Below are positions 8,752 through 17,293 of a stretch of DNA of 44,887 nucleotides, piece after piece. The stretch comes from Candidatus Methylacidiphilales bacterium. GTDB taxonomy: Bacteria; Verrucomicrobiota; Verrucomicrobiia; Methylacidiphilales; JAAUTS01. The position numbers and the translations under genes were made by a program. The first letter of the stretch is position 1; every line of letters starts with the position of its first letter. Below the pieces are notes generated by a model. It searched no databases, was not told the DNA's origin, and was given only the letters and a program-made list of their open reading frames with translations. Where the stretch lies: NCBI GenBank assembly GCA_028713655.1, contig JAQTNW010000027.1, positions 1 to 44,887 on the forward strand. Reading direction: 5' to 3'.

Positions 8752-9789
8752 TTATGCGCCAAATACGTACTCAAACAGCTTGTCGTCCGTGTGGTATTCC
8801 AACACATGGCGTCGTGCGGCTACCGACATGGCATGTAGCGCGGTTTTGTCTGCCAGCGCCTGCTTGGCCACGCGCTTTAAGTCATCTCCCTCGACTCCGT
8901 AATAAAAGGCATGCACACGGTCGATCAGGGGTCGGTATCGCAAGATGCGGGGATAATTGATCAATGGGACGGCTCCAACCATGCAGGCTTCATAATGGCG
9001 ATGGCAATCCCAGCCATGCCCTTCGGGAGACCAGACAAGCCAGGAGCGCGCACATTTTTCAAGAAATTCCTTCCGGGGGATTCCCCGGCCCAGAATGATC
9101 TCCACGGCAAACCCTTCCCTGCGTAGTTCCTCCAATAATTTTACTCCGGTTTCCCGGGACATTTCGCCCTTGCAGGTTCCAATGAAGAGAATATCGATGT
9201 CCTTGGGCGAACTTGGATCGATGGATCTGGCCGCTTCGTCATATTTCAGCCCCAATGAGATGGGTTTGATTTTCGCATGATTTTTCCGGAACACTTCCGT
9301 TTTTCGGACAGCCGAGGTGTCTTCCATACGTCCGGTTGTGAACATAAAACCATTTTCGATTTTTACAGGCATTTCACGCCAGTAATATGTACGGCATTTT
9401 TTCAACAAGCCGAAAAACTGGGGTGGAATCAACGCGGGATCATCCTTTCGATCCACCACAATCAGCGGAACAGATGTTCCCTGCACCAACCCTAGGATGA
9501 TCCAGGGGCCGAAAGCGTGAAATCGTCCGCAGCAACAGCGGAGGATTTGAATAAGATTGGAGATCGCATTTCGTTCGCGCCGCCAGGGAGTACTGCAAAT
9601 GCCGTAAAAGGATGCCACGACCACATCATACTCTCCGCAGGCCAACTTTCGCTTCAACCCGCAAAAAAGGCGGAAGGTCATGTTGGTTGCGTCCGGGGCT
9701 TTTTTCCCGATCTGGTAATAATCGACTTGGGATGGGCGGATCTGCTTGAAATAAGAGCCTGCGCCGATCTCCAAAATCCGGATTTTCAT
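8752..9789 (-). CDS. Glycosyltransferase, Glyco_trans_1_2/exostosin-like family (copy 1 of 3)
   Basis: The 345-aa protein has a GT-B-like layout. Its hallmark WSPEGHGWDCHRHYEACMVG (253-272), followed by AVPLINYP, matches the nucleotide-sugar-binding end of Glyco_trans_1_2 enzymes. A second motif, PLIVVDRKDD at 108-117, is shared with the proteins at 15020-16096 and 34588-35715, so these three are paralogues. It sits 36 nt after the GT2 gene on the same strand and is probably cotranscribed with it. Donor and acceptor sugars cannot be deduced. Predicted location is cytoplasmic or membrane-peripheral. Confidence 0.75.
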   Translation of the reverse strand: MKIRILEIGAGSYFKQIRPSQVDYYQIGKKAPDATNMTFRLFCGLKRKLACGEYDVVVASFYGICSTPWRRERNAISNLIQILRCCCGRFHAFGPWIILGLVQGTSVPLIVVDRKDDPALIPPQFFGLLKKCRTYYWREMPVKIENGFMFTTGRMEDTSAVRKTEVFRKNHAKIKPISLGLKYDEAARSIDPSSPKDIDILFIGTCKGEMSRETGVKLLEELRREGFAVEIILGRGIPRKEFLEKCARSWLVWSPEGHGWDCHRHYEACMVGAVPLINYPRILRYRPLIDRVHAFYYGVEGDDLKRVAKQALADKTALHAMSVAARRHVLEYHTDDKLFEYVFGA

Positions 9790-9825
9790 CAGCTTTAAAG
9801 AATGTTAGGTCCGTTGGCGGAGTTC

Positions 9826-10656
9826 CTATCGATCAATCCAGCCCTCAGGCCATTGATGTGCGGTGATTTCCGGCGGCAGATCTGCAGTCGGAATGCGCTC
9901 CAGCCGTTCGTAGAGTAAAATATCCTTGTGCATGTAGTGGCGGGCATTTATGGCGGGCGGGTTCAGCCAGACTTCTTCAAACCAGGTTGGATCCACCTCA
10001 TGGGCATGACCCCAGTTGAGCAGCTTGGTTTTCATGCGGGCATCGTCACCCAAACTTGAACCATGATGCATCCGGATTTCTTTCGGGAAATAAACCGTCT
10101 TGGGCTTACGCCCCGTGCGCAGGTATTCCAGCCAGCGCGCAGGTTTCCACCAATTCACATTCCGGCAGTTCTCAAAAACAAACCCCCTTTTCAAAAAAAC
10201 TAGAGGCCTGTAGCCATCGCCCGGCTCCACGCCGCGCAGATTCCATTTTTTAAAGTAAAAATTTGTGGAAACGCGATAACCCGCCAGGCGTTCCTTCTGC
10301 ACACGGCGCCAAGCCTCACCCAATACCTTGCTCTCCCAGACCTCGTCGCTGTCCACAATCAGGTAATAATCCGCATCCGGCGCCTGGAAAATCGCCGCGT
10401 TGCGCAATTTGGATTCGGCTTCTTTACCGGGCAAGGCTTCGAGATCACGACGCAGTACGAAACGCAGTTTGTTGTCTGGATCGGGGAAATCGAGCAACTT
10501 GGAAACGGTTTCGTCGGGTTCGACGTATTTCCCCTTGAAATTACGATCATAGGCCGTTACCACGCAAATCGTGTCCACCACCGGATAAATGCCCGATAAA
10601 ACCGGAATCAAAAACGGTTGTTCTTTGAAAACCAACAGCACTGCGGCCAATTTCAT
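9826..10656 (-). CDS. GT2-like (GT-A fold) glycosyltransferase
   Basis: The 276-aa protein starts KLAAVLLVFKEQ and carries a DSD at 102-104 (YYLIVDSDEVWE), the metal- and nucleotide-sugar-binding motif of GT-A enzymes. It then has RGFVFENCRNVNWWKP and a histidine pair in IRMHHGSS. The start at 10656 is chosen because a strong Shine-Dalgarno AAGGAGG lies 7 nt upstream (10664-10670); the longer reading frame from 10689 would bury it. It is the first gene of a two-gene minus-strand operon with the glycosyltransferase ending at 8752. It diverges from the sulfotransferase gene. The specific sugar is unknown. Confidence 0.78.
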   Translation of the reverse strand: MKLAAVLLVFKEQPFLIPVLSGIYPVVDTICVVTAYDRNFKGKYVEPDETVSKLLDFPDPDNKLRFVLRRDLEALPGKEAESKLRNAAIFQAPDADYYLIVDSDEVWESKVLGEAWRRVQKERLAGYRVSTNFYFKKWNLRGVEPGDGYRPLVFLKRGFVFENCRNVNWWKPARWLEYLRTGRKPKTVYFPKEIRMHHGSSLGDDARMKTKLLNWGHAHEVDPTWFEEVWLNPPAINARHYMHKDILLYERLERIPTADLPPEITAHQWPEGWIDR

Positions 10657-10748
10657 GGTATCCCTCCTTCTCGAAAACAGACAGGGCACAGACTATCCTT
10701 CCAGCCGTGAAGAGCAAGGGGTTTGAGTCAGTCCTTGCGCTCTTTTGA

Positions 10749-10777
10749 GACAGAAAATTTTGCGTGCTTAATATAAT
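10749..10777 (+). promoter_or_regulatory. Possible promoter of the sulfotransferase-FkbM operon
   Basis: A perfect TATAAT lies at 10772-10777 in an AT-rich stretch of the divergent intergenic region. At 17-bp spacing the upstream hexamer is GACAGA, a poor -35 match, so the assignment rests mainly on the -10 box and on location. The predicted transcript would start near 10784 and leave a leader of about 85 nt before the ATG at 10869. Confidence 0.35.
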
Positions 10778-10868
10778 TTAAAAAAAACCGCTTGTTGACC
10801 AAAGTCGTCTTTTGTTGGGCAAAAACAACTTGATTCGCTTTTGCCCCCTTCTATGTTCCGCAGGTACA

Positions 10869-11726
10869 ATGCGAGAAACAACCGGCCATGAGACGGGATC
10901 GCCTTCGGCGCCAAAACACCCTTCCGGCGAGTCATGGGAGCCGAACAGCTTCATATACCGGCATATTTTCCATCATATTCCGAAATGCGCAGGAACAACA
11001 ATGCGCATCGCGTTTGGGGAATGGTTTGACTGCATCGAGGACTACAGGACAACACAAAGCCCGCCCGCCCCTTCCGACTTTATCCTGGATGAAAGGTTGC
11101 AAAAATTCGTCACAAACGGAGTCACTCTCCGGGACATGGCGGAGTCTTCGAGGATGGTCGTAAATGAACAGTTTGAGGAATTCATCGCGAACAGGATTGA
11201 TATTCGAAAGATGACAGACCGGCAGTTGTTATGCGGACACTTTGACCTGCCTCGCATGTATCTGCATCAGCGCTGTCCCGAAATAATCTGCAACCCGGCA
11301 TACCGGGTTGTCACGTTTGTACGCGATCCCTTACAACTTGTAATCTCGTTGTTCAAATACTGCACATCCGTGGGGGTTTTTTCCAATAACGCAAAGATTG
11401 AGGATTATCTTTTTTGCCGTGAAAATGTGCTGGCATCATACTTTCCATGCACGGAAAAAAATTACCGTAAAATTGTGGACCGCTATTTTTTTGTAGGCCT
11501 CTCTGAAAAAATCCAGGAGGGGTTTGATTGCCTGGCAACAATCCTTGACAAGCCGGGAATCGATATCAGTAAATATGGAGTCCTTAACGAATCCAGATAT
11601 GGAAACAAAATCGACATCCCAATGCAAACCCTTGCAAGGTTCAAGGAAAAGAACGCCTTGGATTATCGCATTTATGATTATTGCAAAGAACGGTTTGAGG
11701 CCATGCGCGATATGGGCCTAACTTAA
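10869..11726 (+). CDS. Sulfotransferase family protein (glycan sulfation)
   Basis: The 285-aa protein shows both PAPS-binding signatures of the Sulfotransfer_2-type family. HIPKCAGTT at 36-44 is the 5'-phosphosulfate loop with its Lys and Thr residues. FVRDPLQLVISLFKY at 150-164 is the 3'-phosphate motif, with Arg152 and Ser160. The likely reaction moves sulfate from PAPS to a sugar hydroxyl. The ATG at 10869 is preferred over a TTG at 10812 because the extra residues have no family counterpart. The next genes on the same strand are a GT-FkbM fusion and an FkbM methyltransferase, so sulfation, glycosylation and O-methylation appear linked. No PAPS-synthesis genes are in the window. Confidence 0.82.
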   Translation: MRETTGHETGSPSAPKHPSGESWEPNSFIYRHIFHHIPKCAGTTMRIAFGEWFDCIEDYRTTQSPPAPSDFILDERLQKFVTNGVTLRDMAESSRMVVNEQFEEFIANRIDIRKMTDRQLLCGHFDLPRMYLHQRCPEIICNPAYRVVTFVRDPLQLVISLFKYCTSVGVFSNNAKIEDYLFCRENVLASYFPCTEKNYRKIVDRYFFVGLSEKIQEGFDCLATILDKPGIDISKYGVLNESRYGNKIDIPMQTLARFKEKNALDYRIYDYCKERFEAMRDMGLT

Positions 11727-11798
11727 CCCGCATCGCCAGATTCGCGCGGCTAAGCGGCGGTTGCCGCGCCCATCAGGCAAGAATGAAAGAGATAGCCC

Positions 11799-13772
11799 AT
11801 GGAGAACAAGTCCAATGTATTTGAAAAAGCGGCCCGCCTGCGCAATGAATTAGCGCAAGCGTGTGATAGCATCAATCAAGTCCAGCCGATGGCGCCCGGC
11901 CTCCACGCGGTTGCCGCGGAATGTGCCGTCAGGCTTTCGCATGCCAGCGTCATCATTACTGTAAACGAAGTCAATCAACGGCATGGGACCGGGATTCTGG
12001 TCAAAAGGCTCTTTGGCCGGACTCCAAATCTCGTTTCCATCCGATCCAGAAACCATTATGGCGAGCAGCACTTTGGTGACATCGACCTGTGCCTTAACCA
12101 CACCGGTCTGTCGCGCAGGGATGTTTTCAGGAATGTAGAACAGGCGCTCAGGCAAATATCCGTGGAGAGGGTCGTGTGCGTGCCTTATTGCAGCGATTGC
12201 CTGCTTTCCGCCCTGGCCATAAAGGAAATATTCGATGTACCGCTTTGTGTGTATGTCATGGATGACCAGAATGTGCATTTCAATGGAATTCCAGACTCCC
12301 TGATGAAGGAGGCACTCGAAAAGGCGGCCTTGCGGCTTGCGATCTCGCCCGAGATGCGGGACGCATACGAGACAAAGTTCGGGCTTAAATTCTACCTGCT
12401 TCCGCCTGTTGTTGAGCCAGAACTGATCCAGGTCCAGCCTGAAACTGCCGATCCGCAAAATGATGCACCGGATGCCGGCCTGATGATCGGGAATGTGTGG
12501 AGTCCGAAGTGGCTATGCCTCCTTCGGGAGACTATCCATAAGTCGGGTACAAAGATTCATTGGTATGGCAATTCGGGGACGGCGTGGCTGGATACATACA
12601 AAAGTGAACTTGTTAACGACGGCATACTTGATTTTGGATTTGTGTCGGAAGCTGAATTAAAGCGCGTGTGCAAGCGGTACAAGTATGCCATCGTGCCTTC
12701 CGGAACGCTCGACCTGGATGATGATCGGGTCAGCATTGCCGCGCTAAGCCTTCCATCCCGGCTTCCGTTCCTTTTCTCAGTCTGCAACATTCCTGTGATT
12801 GTTTTGGGAAGCCAAAAAACGGCTGCCGCACGTTTCGTGAAGCGGTTTCATTTGGGTGTTACGTGCGATTACAACGCAACTGCTTTTCGCGAGGCGATAG
12901 AAAAGGTCTCCACTGCGGGAACACGGCAGTCAATCTGGCGCACCAAGGCGGAAAACGCGGATTTATTTTCCGCCGCCGAGGCTGGCGATTGGATTTGGAA
13001 CTCGCTTGCATTAGGCAGGGCTTGTGATGATAAATACGAAAAATTAATGCCGCGCAGCGAAAGCGATCTGGTTGGCTTTATTGAGGCACCGGCGCCGAAG
13101 GATGTATTCCGGAATTTTCAGGAAACATACCACTGCATGCAACGGCTGAGGAATGCCGGATGTGCTCCCGACTTCGTAATTGATGTTGGCGCTTCATGCG
13201 GCGTGTGGTCTGATACGGTAAAGAGAGTGTTCCCGCATGCACGCTACATTCTAATTGACCCCCTTGCCTCGAAATACCGGGACATGTCAACTTGCTATTC
13301 GGATGCGAATCCTGAGTTTGAATGGATCGAAGCCGCAGCATCAAATGGAACGGGTCAAACATCACTGCAAGTCTCACCCGATCTTTACGGAAGCTCGCTG
13401 CTTCGACCGGCTGATTTTCGATGCTATGAAAGTGTGCCTGTCGAAATTACGACGATTGACAACATCGCGTCTGCCAAAAAACTCTCGGGCCACGGCATCT
13501 TGAAAATAGATGTTCAATGCGCCGAACACATGGTGCTGGCGGGCGCCCAAAAAACCCTGGCGCAAATTGATGTGCTTGTTTTGGAGTTGTCACTTGTCAG
13601 GTACGCTAACGAGGCGAAAATATTCAAGGAGATGCTTGACCTGATCTACAGCCTGGGATTTAGATATTATGATGACGCGGGCGTCTGGCGTTCTCCTGTA
13701 AATGGAACTCTCCTGCAGAAAGATATAGTATCCGTAAGGCAGGATGTTTTTCTTTTCAGGGTGAATGACTGA
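11799..13772 (+). CDS. Fusion of GT-B glycosyltransferase-like domain with FkbM methyltransferase
   Basis: In this 657-aa protein, residues about 50-405 look like a GT-B glycosyltransferase: an opening strand VIITVNEVNQRHGTG, CVYVMDDQ, AISPEMRDAYETKFG, then IGNVWSP and HWYGNSG at the start of the second Rossmann half. Residues about 455-657 are an FkbM-type SAM methyltransferase: VIDVGASCGVWS at 460-471, the acidic IDP after strand 2, and ILKIDVQCAEHMVL with the IDxxxAE family motif. Joining both on one chain suggests a sugar is transferred and then O-methylated, or that the methyl group caps the chain. Glycosyltransferase assignment of the first half is by fold resemblance. The stop lies 2 nt before the next FkbM gene. 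Confidence 0.72.
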   Translation: MENKSNVFEKAARLRNELAQACDSINQVQPMAPGLHAVAAECAVRLSHASVIITVNEVNQRHGTGILVKRLFGRTPNLVSIRSRNHYGEQHFGDIDLCLNHTGLSRRDVFRNVEQALRQISVERVVCVPYCSDCLLSALAIKEIFDVPLCVYVMDDQNVHFNGIPDSLMKEALEKAALRLAISPEMRDAYETKFGLKFYLLPPVVEPELIQVQPETADPQNDAPDAGLMIGNVWSPKWLCLLRETIHKSGTKIHWYGNSGTAWLDTYKSELVNDGILDFGFVSEAELKRVCKRYKYAIVPSGTLDLDDDRVSIAALSLPSRLPFLFSVCNIPVIVLGSQKTAAARFVKRFHLGVTCDYNATAFREAIEKVSTAGTRQSIWRTKAENADLFSAAEAGDWIWNSLALGRACDDKYEKLMPRSESDLVGFIEAPAPKDVFRNFQETYHCMQRLRNAGCAPDFVIDVGASCGVWSDTVKRVFPHARYILIDPLASKYRDMSTCYSDANPEFEWIEAAASNGTGQTSLQVSPDLYGSSLLRPADFRCYESVPVEITTIDNIASAKKLSGHGILKIDVQCAEHMVLAGAQKTLAQIDVLVLELSLVRYANEAKIFKEMLDLIYSLGFRYYDDAGVWRSPVNGTLLQKDIVSVRQDVFLFRVND

Positions 13773-13774
13773 CC

Positions 13775-14998
13775 ATGCCTGAAACTCCATATATGTTTGC
13801 AACGCTCAAGAGAATTAAAAAACTCCGGAAACTTTTCCGCCCGGCCCTTGAATATTGGGAGGCTGTTTTAAAATATAACGGCCTGTGGTCGCACTCTGAA
13901 AACGAACTTGCACTGTTGCGTGCTGCAGCCCGGACTCTTGAATTGCAGAAGGAAACAGCGGAAGTTTTGCGTGAAATGCGCGTGCTGCAAAGCACGGTTG
14001 CCGCCCAATCCGGGACTTTACAAAAGCAGCACAGCCGGATCTTGCACACGCTCGGGCATGTCTGCCATTCGCTGGATTGGCAGGATGACGGCCCGAAGGC
14101 GATTCAGGCCTTAAGAACCGGGATGCTGAAGCTTCAGGAACAGATCGAATGCCTGCAAGGCCGCCGCAGGACAATGCCGGATGAAAACATAACGAGCGAT
14201 TATGTTCGCCATAATCCGGAACTCCGTTTGATGGCTTATCTGTACCCTGATTTGCCCAACCACACGGCAATTGATGTGGGTGCCAATATTGGCGATGTCT
14301 CGGAGCATCTCCTGAACAGTGGCTACGAAGTTTATGCAATCGAGCCCTTCACGCCCACCTTTGAGCGCCTAAGCGTGCGATTGGGAAGGCGGGAAGGTTT
14401 CCATGGGATTCAGGCCGCGCTGGGTCCCGCTGACGGAACAGGCGTACTGCACCTGGTTGAAGATATCTCTGCGGGAAAAACGCATGCCGATGAAAGCGTC
14501 TACCCAAGCCTTGTCCTGCATTCGATGCCGTCTGACCTGGTATTTTCAGGGAAGGCGGAGGTCACTGTCAGGAGCCTGGAAAGTCTGCACCTGGCTTCCC
14601 AAATTCCCGCGGATGCCAGCCTCGTTAAGATTGATACGGAGGGTTACGATATTGAAGTGATCCGTGGAATGGGGGAGCACTTTTATCCGGTTGTGATTAC
14701 GGAGTTTTGGGATCCTGAGCATACCTTTGGTAAGACTGGCGCACAGAACAGATTGGGAGACCTCGTCCGGATAATGAGCGATCGTGGTTATGCCTGGCAT
14801 GTTGTACTATTCCGCGTGGAAGGATCTAACGATGTCCGCTTTTTATGCAACTGCACGCATGTGCCACCCACATCCTGGGGCAATGTCTTCTTTTTCCGGG
14901 ATGAACACCTTTTTGAGAAGTCATCACTCTGGTGTTCAAACTGCCTCGAGCCTTACAACATCAGTGCTCCAAGCCGGCCTGTCGTGTCTCGAGACTGA
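13775..14998 (+). CDS. FkbM-family methyltransferase with N-terminal coiled coil
   Basis: The 407-aa protein begins with a basic segment and a heptad-rich helical region (residues about 42-130, ELALLRAAARTLELQKE onward) that probably forms a coiled coil. The FkbM methyltransferase domain follows: AIDVGANIGD at 165-174 binds SAM, AIEPF follows, and LVKIDTEGYDIEVIRGM carries the IDTEG family motif. FkbM enzymes in glycan loci O-methylate sugars. The gene starts 2 nt after the previous stop, so it is almost certainly cotranscribed and perhaps translationally coupled. The coiled coil could tether it to the fusion enzyme or to another partner; that is inference. A Cys-rich tail (CSNCLEP) is unassigned. 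Confidence 0.82.
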   Translation: MPETPYMFATLKRIKKLRKLFRPALEYWEAVLKYNGLWSHSENELALLRAAARTLELQKETAEVLREMRVLQSTVAAQSGTLQKQHSRILHTLGHVCHSLDWQDDGPKAIQALRTGMLKLQEQIECLQGRRRTMPDENITSDYVRHNPELRLMAYLYPDLPNHTAIDVGANIGDVSEHLLNSGYEVYAIEPFTPTFERLSVRLGRREGFHGIQAALGPADGTGVLHLVEDISAGKTHADESVYPSLVLHSMPSDLVFSGKAEVTVRSLESLHLASQIPADASLVKIDTEGYDIEVIRGMGEHFYPVVITEFWDPEHTFGKTGAQNRLGDLVRIMSDRGYAWHVVLFRVEGSNDVRFLCNCTHVPPTSWGNVFFFRDEHLFEKSSLWCSNCLEPYNISAPSRPVVSRD

Positions 14999-15019
14999 TA
15001 TTCCGGTACATTTCCCTCT

Positions 15020-16096
15020 TCAGAGCCTATAGGACTGGGCATTCAGATTTGGTTGACTCAGGTCCGCAAGAGTGGTTTCGACCACATAATTCACCAGTCG
15101 GCGGCGGCCCTTTTTCTCCAACACAAACGCGCGTGCCGCTTCGGCCATGCGCTGCAGCCGGTCCGTGTCACGCAGGGCTTCTTCCACCACTCTTTCAAAA
15201 TGGCCTTCCACATAGGAAAAATAAAAGGCATGCACATCCGGTTCCAGCGGTTCATGCGTGAGGGTGTATGGCCAGCTCAACAACGGAATGGACCCGGCAG
15301 CGGCCGCTTCATATTGGCGCCAGGTTTCCGCAGCCCAGCTTTCCACACAAACCACCAGCTTGGAACGTTGCATCGACTCGCGGTATTCTTCGTCGGATAC
15401 CTTGCCACTGTGAATGAGAACCTTGAACCGGCTCCCCAGTTTCTCGGCCTTCTCACGGATCATTTTCCGCAATGGATTGTCTCCCCCGCTCATGAACAAA
15501 TCGACGTCGCGCTCGCGCATGGGCCGGGCCGAAGGCGCAAACGTGGTTTCATCGGCGCCCTGGCTCAATGGGCGTAATTTTTCAATATGTGGTGCGACTT
15601 TTTTTTCCGTCAAATAATCCTGCAAGGGCTGGGTGGCGCGCATGCGCCAGGCCATCAATTCCCGTTTGAAATATAAGCGGCTGGCTTTCAGCAACGGCCA
15701 GTCCCATGGATAAATGTAATGGCTGTCCCGGGCATCAACAACCACGAGCGGCGTTTTGCCCCCGCCCGCGCGCGCCACCCACGGCGCCCACCACGAATCC
15801 AAACGCCTCACCTGGTAGGTCAAAAGCCGGAATGCAAGGCTGGCCGTCGTGAGCATGCCCTTGTTCCGCGGATAGGGTGATCTCATCATGGTATTGGCCA
15901 CTATCAAATCGAATTCGCCGGCAGCCACGCGCCGGGCCAGCGAAATCATCCTCGGGTATGTGGCCTGCTGGTTACGGCTTCCCTTGTTGGAAACCAGTTC
16001 CACTTCGTAATCCGGATGGCCCAGAAAGCCCTTCTCGCAAATGGTGTGAAAATCGCTCCAGCTCCAAAAAACCAACAATTTCTTTTTTCCGGCCAT
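15020..16096 (-). CDS. Glycosyltransferase, Glyco_trans_1_2/exostosin-like family (copy 2 of 3)
   Basis: The 358-aa protein has the same plan as those at 8752 and 34588: PLVVVDARDS at 116-125, the PLLKASRLYFKRELM stretch, VDLFMSGGD, then VESWAAETWRQYEAAAAG at 251-268 and SIPLLSWP. It differs from the others by CVESWAAE in place of WSPEG, so it may use another donor. AAGGA at 16103-16107 precedes the ATG at 16096 with good spacing. It is the last gene of a four-gene minus-strand operon (19527 to 15020) that otherwise holds three GT4 enzymes, with an 18-nt gap to the gene before it. Confidence 0.75.
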   Translation of the reverse strand: MAGKKKLLVFWSWSDFHTICEKGFLGHPDYEVELVSNKGSRNQQATYPRMISLARRVAAGEFDLIVANTMMRSPYPRNKGMLTTASLAFRLLTYQVRRLDSWWAPWVARAGGGKTPLVVVDARDSHYIYPWDWPLLKASRLYFKRELMAWRMRATQPLQDYLTEKKVAPHIEKLRPLSQGADETTFAPSARPMRERDVDLFMSGGDNPLRKMIREKAEKLGSRFKVLIHSGKVSDEEYRESMQRSKLVVCVESWAAETWRQYEAAAAGSIPLLSWPYTLTHEPLEPDVHAFYFSYVEGHFERVVEEALRDTDRLQRMAEAARAFVLEKKGRRRLVNYVVETTLADLSQPNLNAQSYRL

Positions 16097-16114
16097 AAAC
16101 GTCCTTCCAATGTG

Positions 16115-17293
16115 TTATCCAACGGCTTTTTTAAATACTTCGATCAACTCTTCCGCCGCGCGCTCCGCGGTCAATTCACTTGCGATCTTTTGCGATACTG
16201 CGCGCGACACCGCCAGCTCTGTTGTAATCTGCTCCTCAATGGCCGCCGCCAGCGCCATGTCATCGCCCGGCGGCACCACGCGCCCGGCGCCGCTTTCACA
16301 CACCAGCCCTGCGGCTCCCGTCGTTTCCGTCAGAATCACCGGTCTTCCCAGCACCAAGGCTTCGGCTGCGGTGCGCGAAAATTCCTCGATGCGGGAGGGG
16401 CAAACCACGACGGACGCGCGCAAGATCTCGCGCCTCACACCGTCAGCCGGAATCTTTCCCAGGCTTTCGACACGGCCTTGCAGCTCCGGGGCAGTCTTTA
16501 GTGTTTCCAATTCCTGCTGCAAGCGGTCGTCACGTTCGGTTTCTCCGCCGACCATCACAAAACTCCAGCCAGGCAGCTTTCCCGCCATCCGTTTTGCCGC
16601 CCGCAAAAAAACATCGGGCCCTTTTTTACGGTTCAACGCGCCCAAAAACAAAATGCGCTTTTCAGGGGCAATTGGTTTCGCGTCCTGGGCAGAGTCCAGA
16701 AAATTTTTCGTAAGATGATGGCGGTAATTAAAAATGCGTGCCGGTGGAGCGCCGTAATGCACGCGCATCCAGGAAGCCGTGGCTTCGGAATTGGCGCCGA
16801 CCCTGTCCGAACTGCGGAACACCCAGCCGAGGGACGAGCGATGGCGAAAATGAACACCGGATTCATCCAGCGCATAACGCAACGCGAAGACCTGTGTCAC
16901 CAGTGGAGGGAATTTTCCGCCAAGTTTCGCAATCACGCAGCACAGGCCGTCGGGTTCTTCGACCTGGGCCCAGACCACATCAAAGGGGCCGTGCTCCCCA
17001 AGCATTTGCCGGATTACCGTGGCGTCGGTCACTGCCTTGCGGTAACCGCCCCAGAATTTCACCAGTTTGTCGGGGAGCGAGCAGCTTCCCTTGCGTTTTT
17101 CCCGCGAGGTCACCCAAACCTTGAGCCCGCCGAGCTCCCGCCGTTCGGGTTTCAATCCTGCGTCCATGGATTGTGAAAGAATGGTCAAATCGACACCCGC
17201 TGCGGCCATGGCTTCCACCTGTTCGCGCAGGAACCCGCCACCCAGACGGCGCTGTTCCTCCCAAAACCAGCGTGACACCAGCAACACTTTCAC
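16115..17293 (-). CDS. GT4-family glycosyltransferase
   Basis: The 392-aa GT-B enzyme starts MKVLLVSRWFWEEQRRLGGGF, with the glycine loop of the acceptor half. The second half has ILFLGALNRKKGPDVFLRAAKRM (residues about 205-227), VMVGGETERD, and the nucleotide-sugar signature CPSRIEEFSRTAAEALVLG with GRPVILTETTGAAG, that is the EX7E motif of retaining GT4 enzymes. It is expected to work on the cytoplasmic face of the inner membrane on a lipid-linked acceptor. Its ATG overlaps the preceding stop by 4 nt (17290-17293), which means translational coupling. Confidence 0.87.
   Translation of the reverse strand: MKVLLVSRWFWEEQRRLGGGFLREQVEAMAAAGVDLTILSQSMDAGLKPERRELGGLKVWVTSREKRKGSCSLPDKLVKFWGGYRKAVTDATVIRQMLGEHGPFDVVWAQVEEPDGLCCVIAKLGGKFPPLVTQVFALRYALDESGVHFRHRSSLGWVFRSSDRVGANSEATASWMRVHYGAPPARIFNYRHHLTKNFLDSAQDAKPIAPEKRILFLGALNRKKGPDVFLRAAKRMAGKLPGWSFVMVGGETERDDRLQQELETLKTAPELQGRVESLGKIPADGVRREILRASVVVCPSRIEEFSRTAAEALVLGRPVILTETTGAAGLVCESGAGRVVPPGDDMALAAAIEEQITTELAVSRAVSQKIASELTAERAAEELIEVFKKAVG

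Noticed and set aside
8751-8765. A further GCGCC copy (TATGCGCCAAATA) near the operator array
   Set aside because: It is the coding end of the glycosyltransferase gene at 8752-9789 (…FGA stop), so the resemblance is probably chance.
11850-12458. 202-codon minus-strand frame opposite the GT-FkbM gene
   Set aside because: Antisense of the glycosyltransferase-like half, without family motifs.
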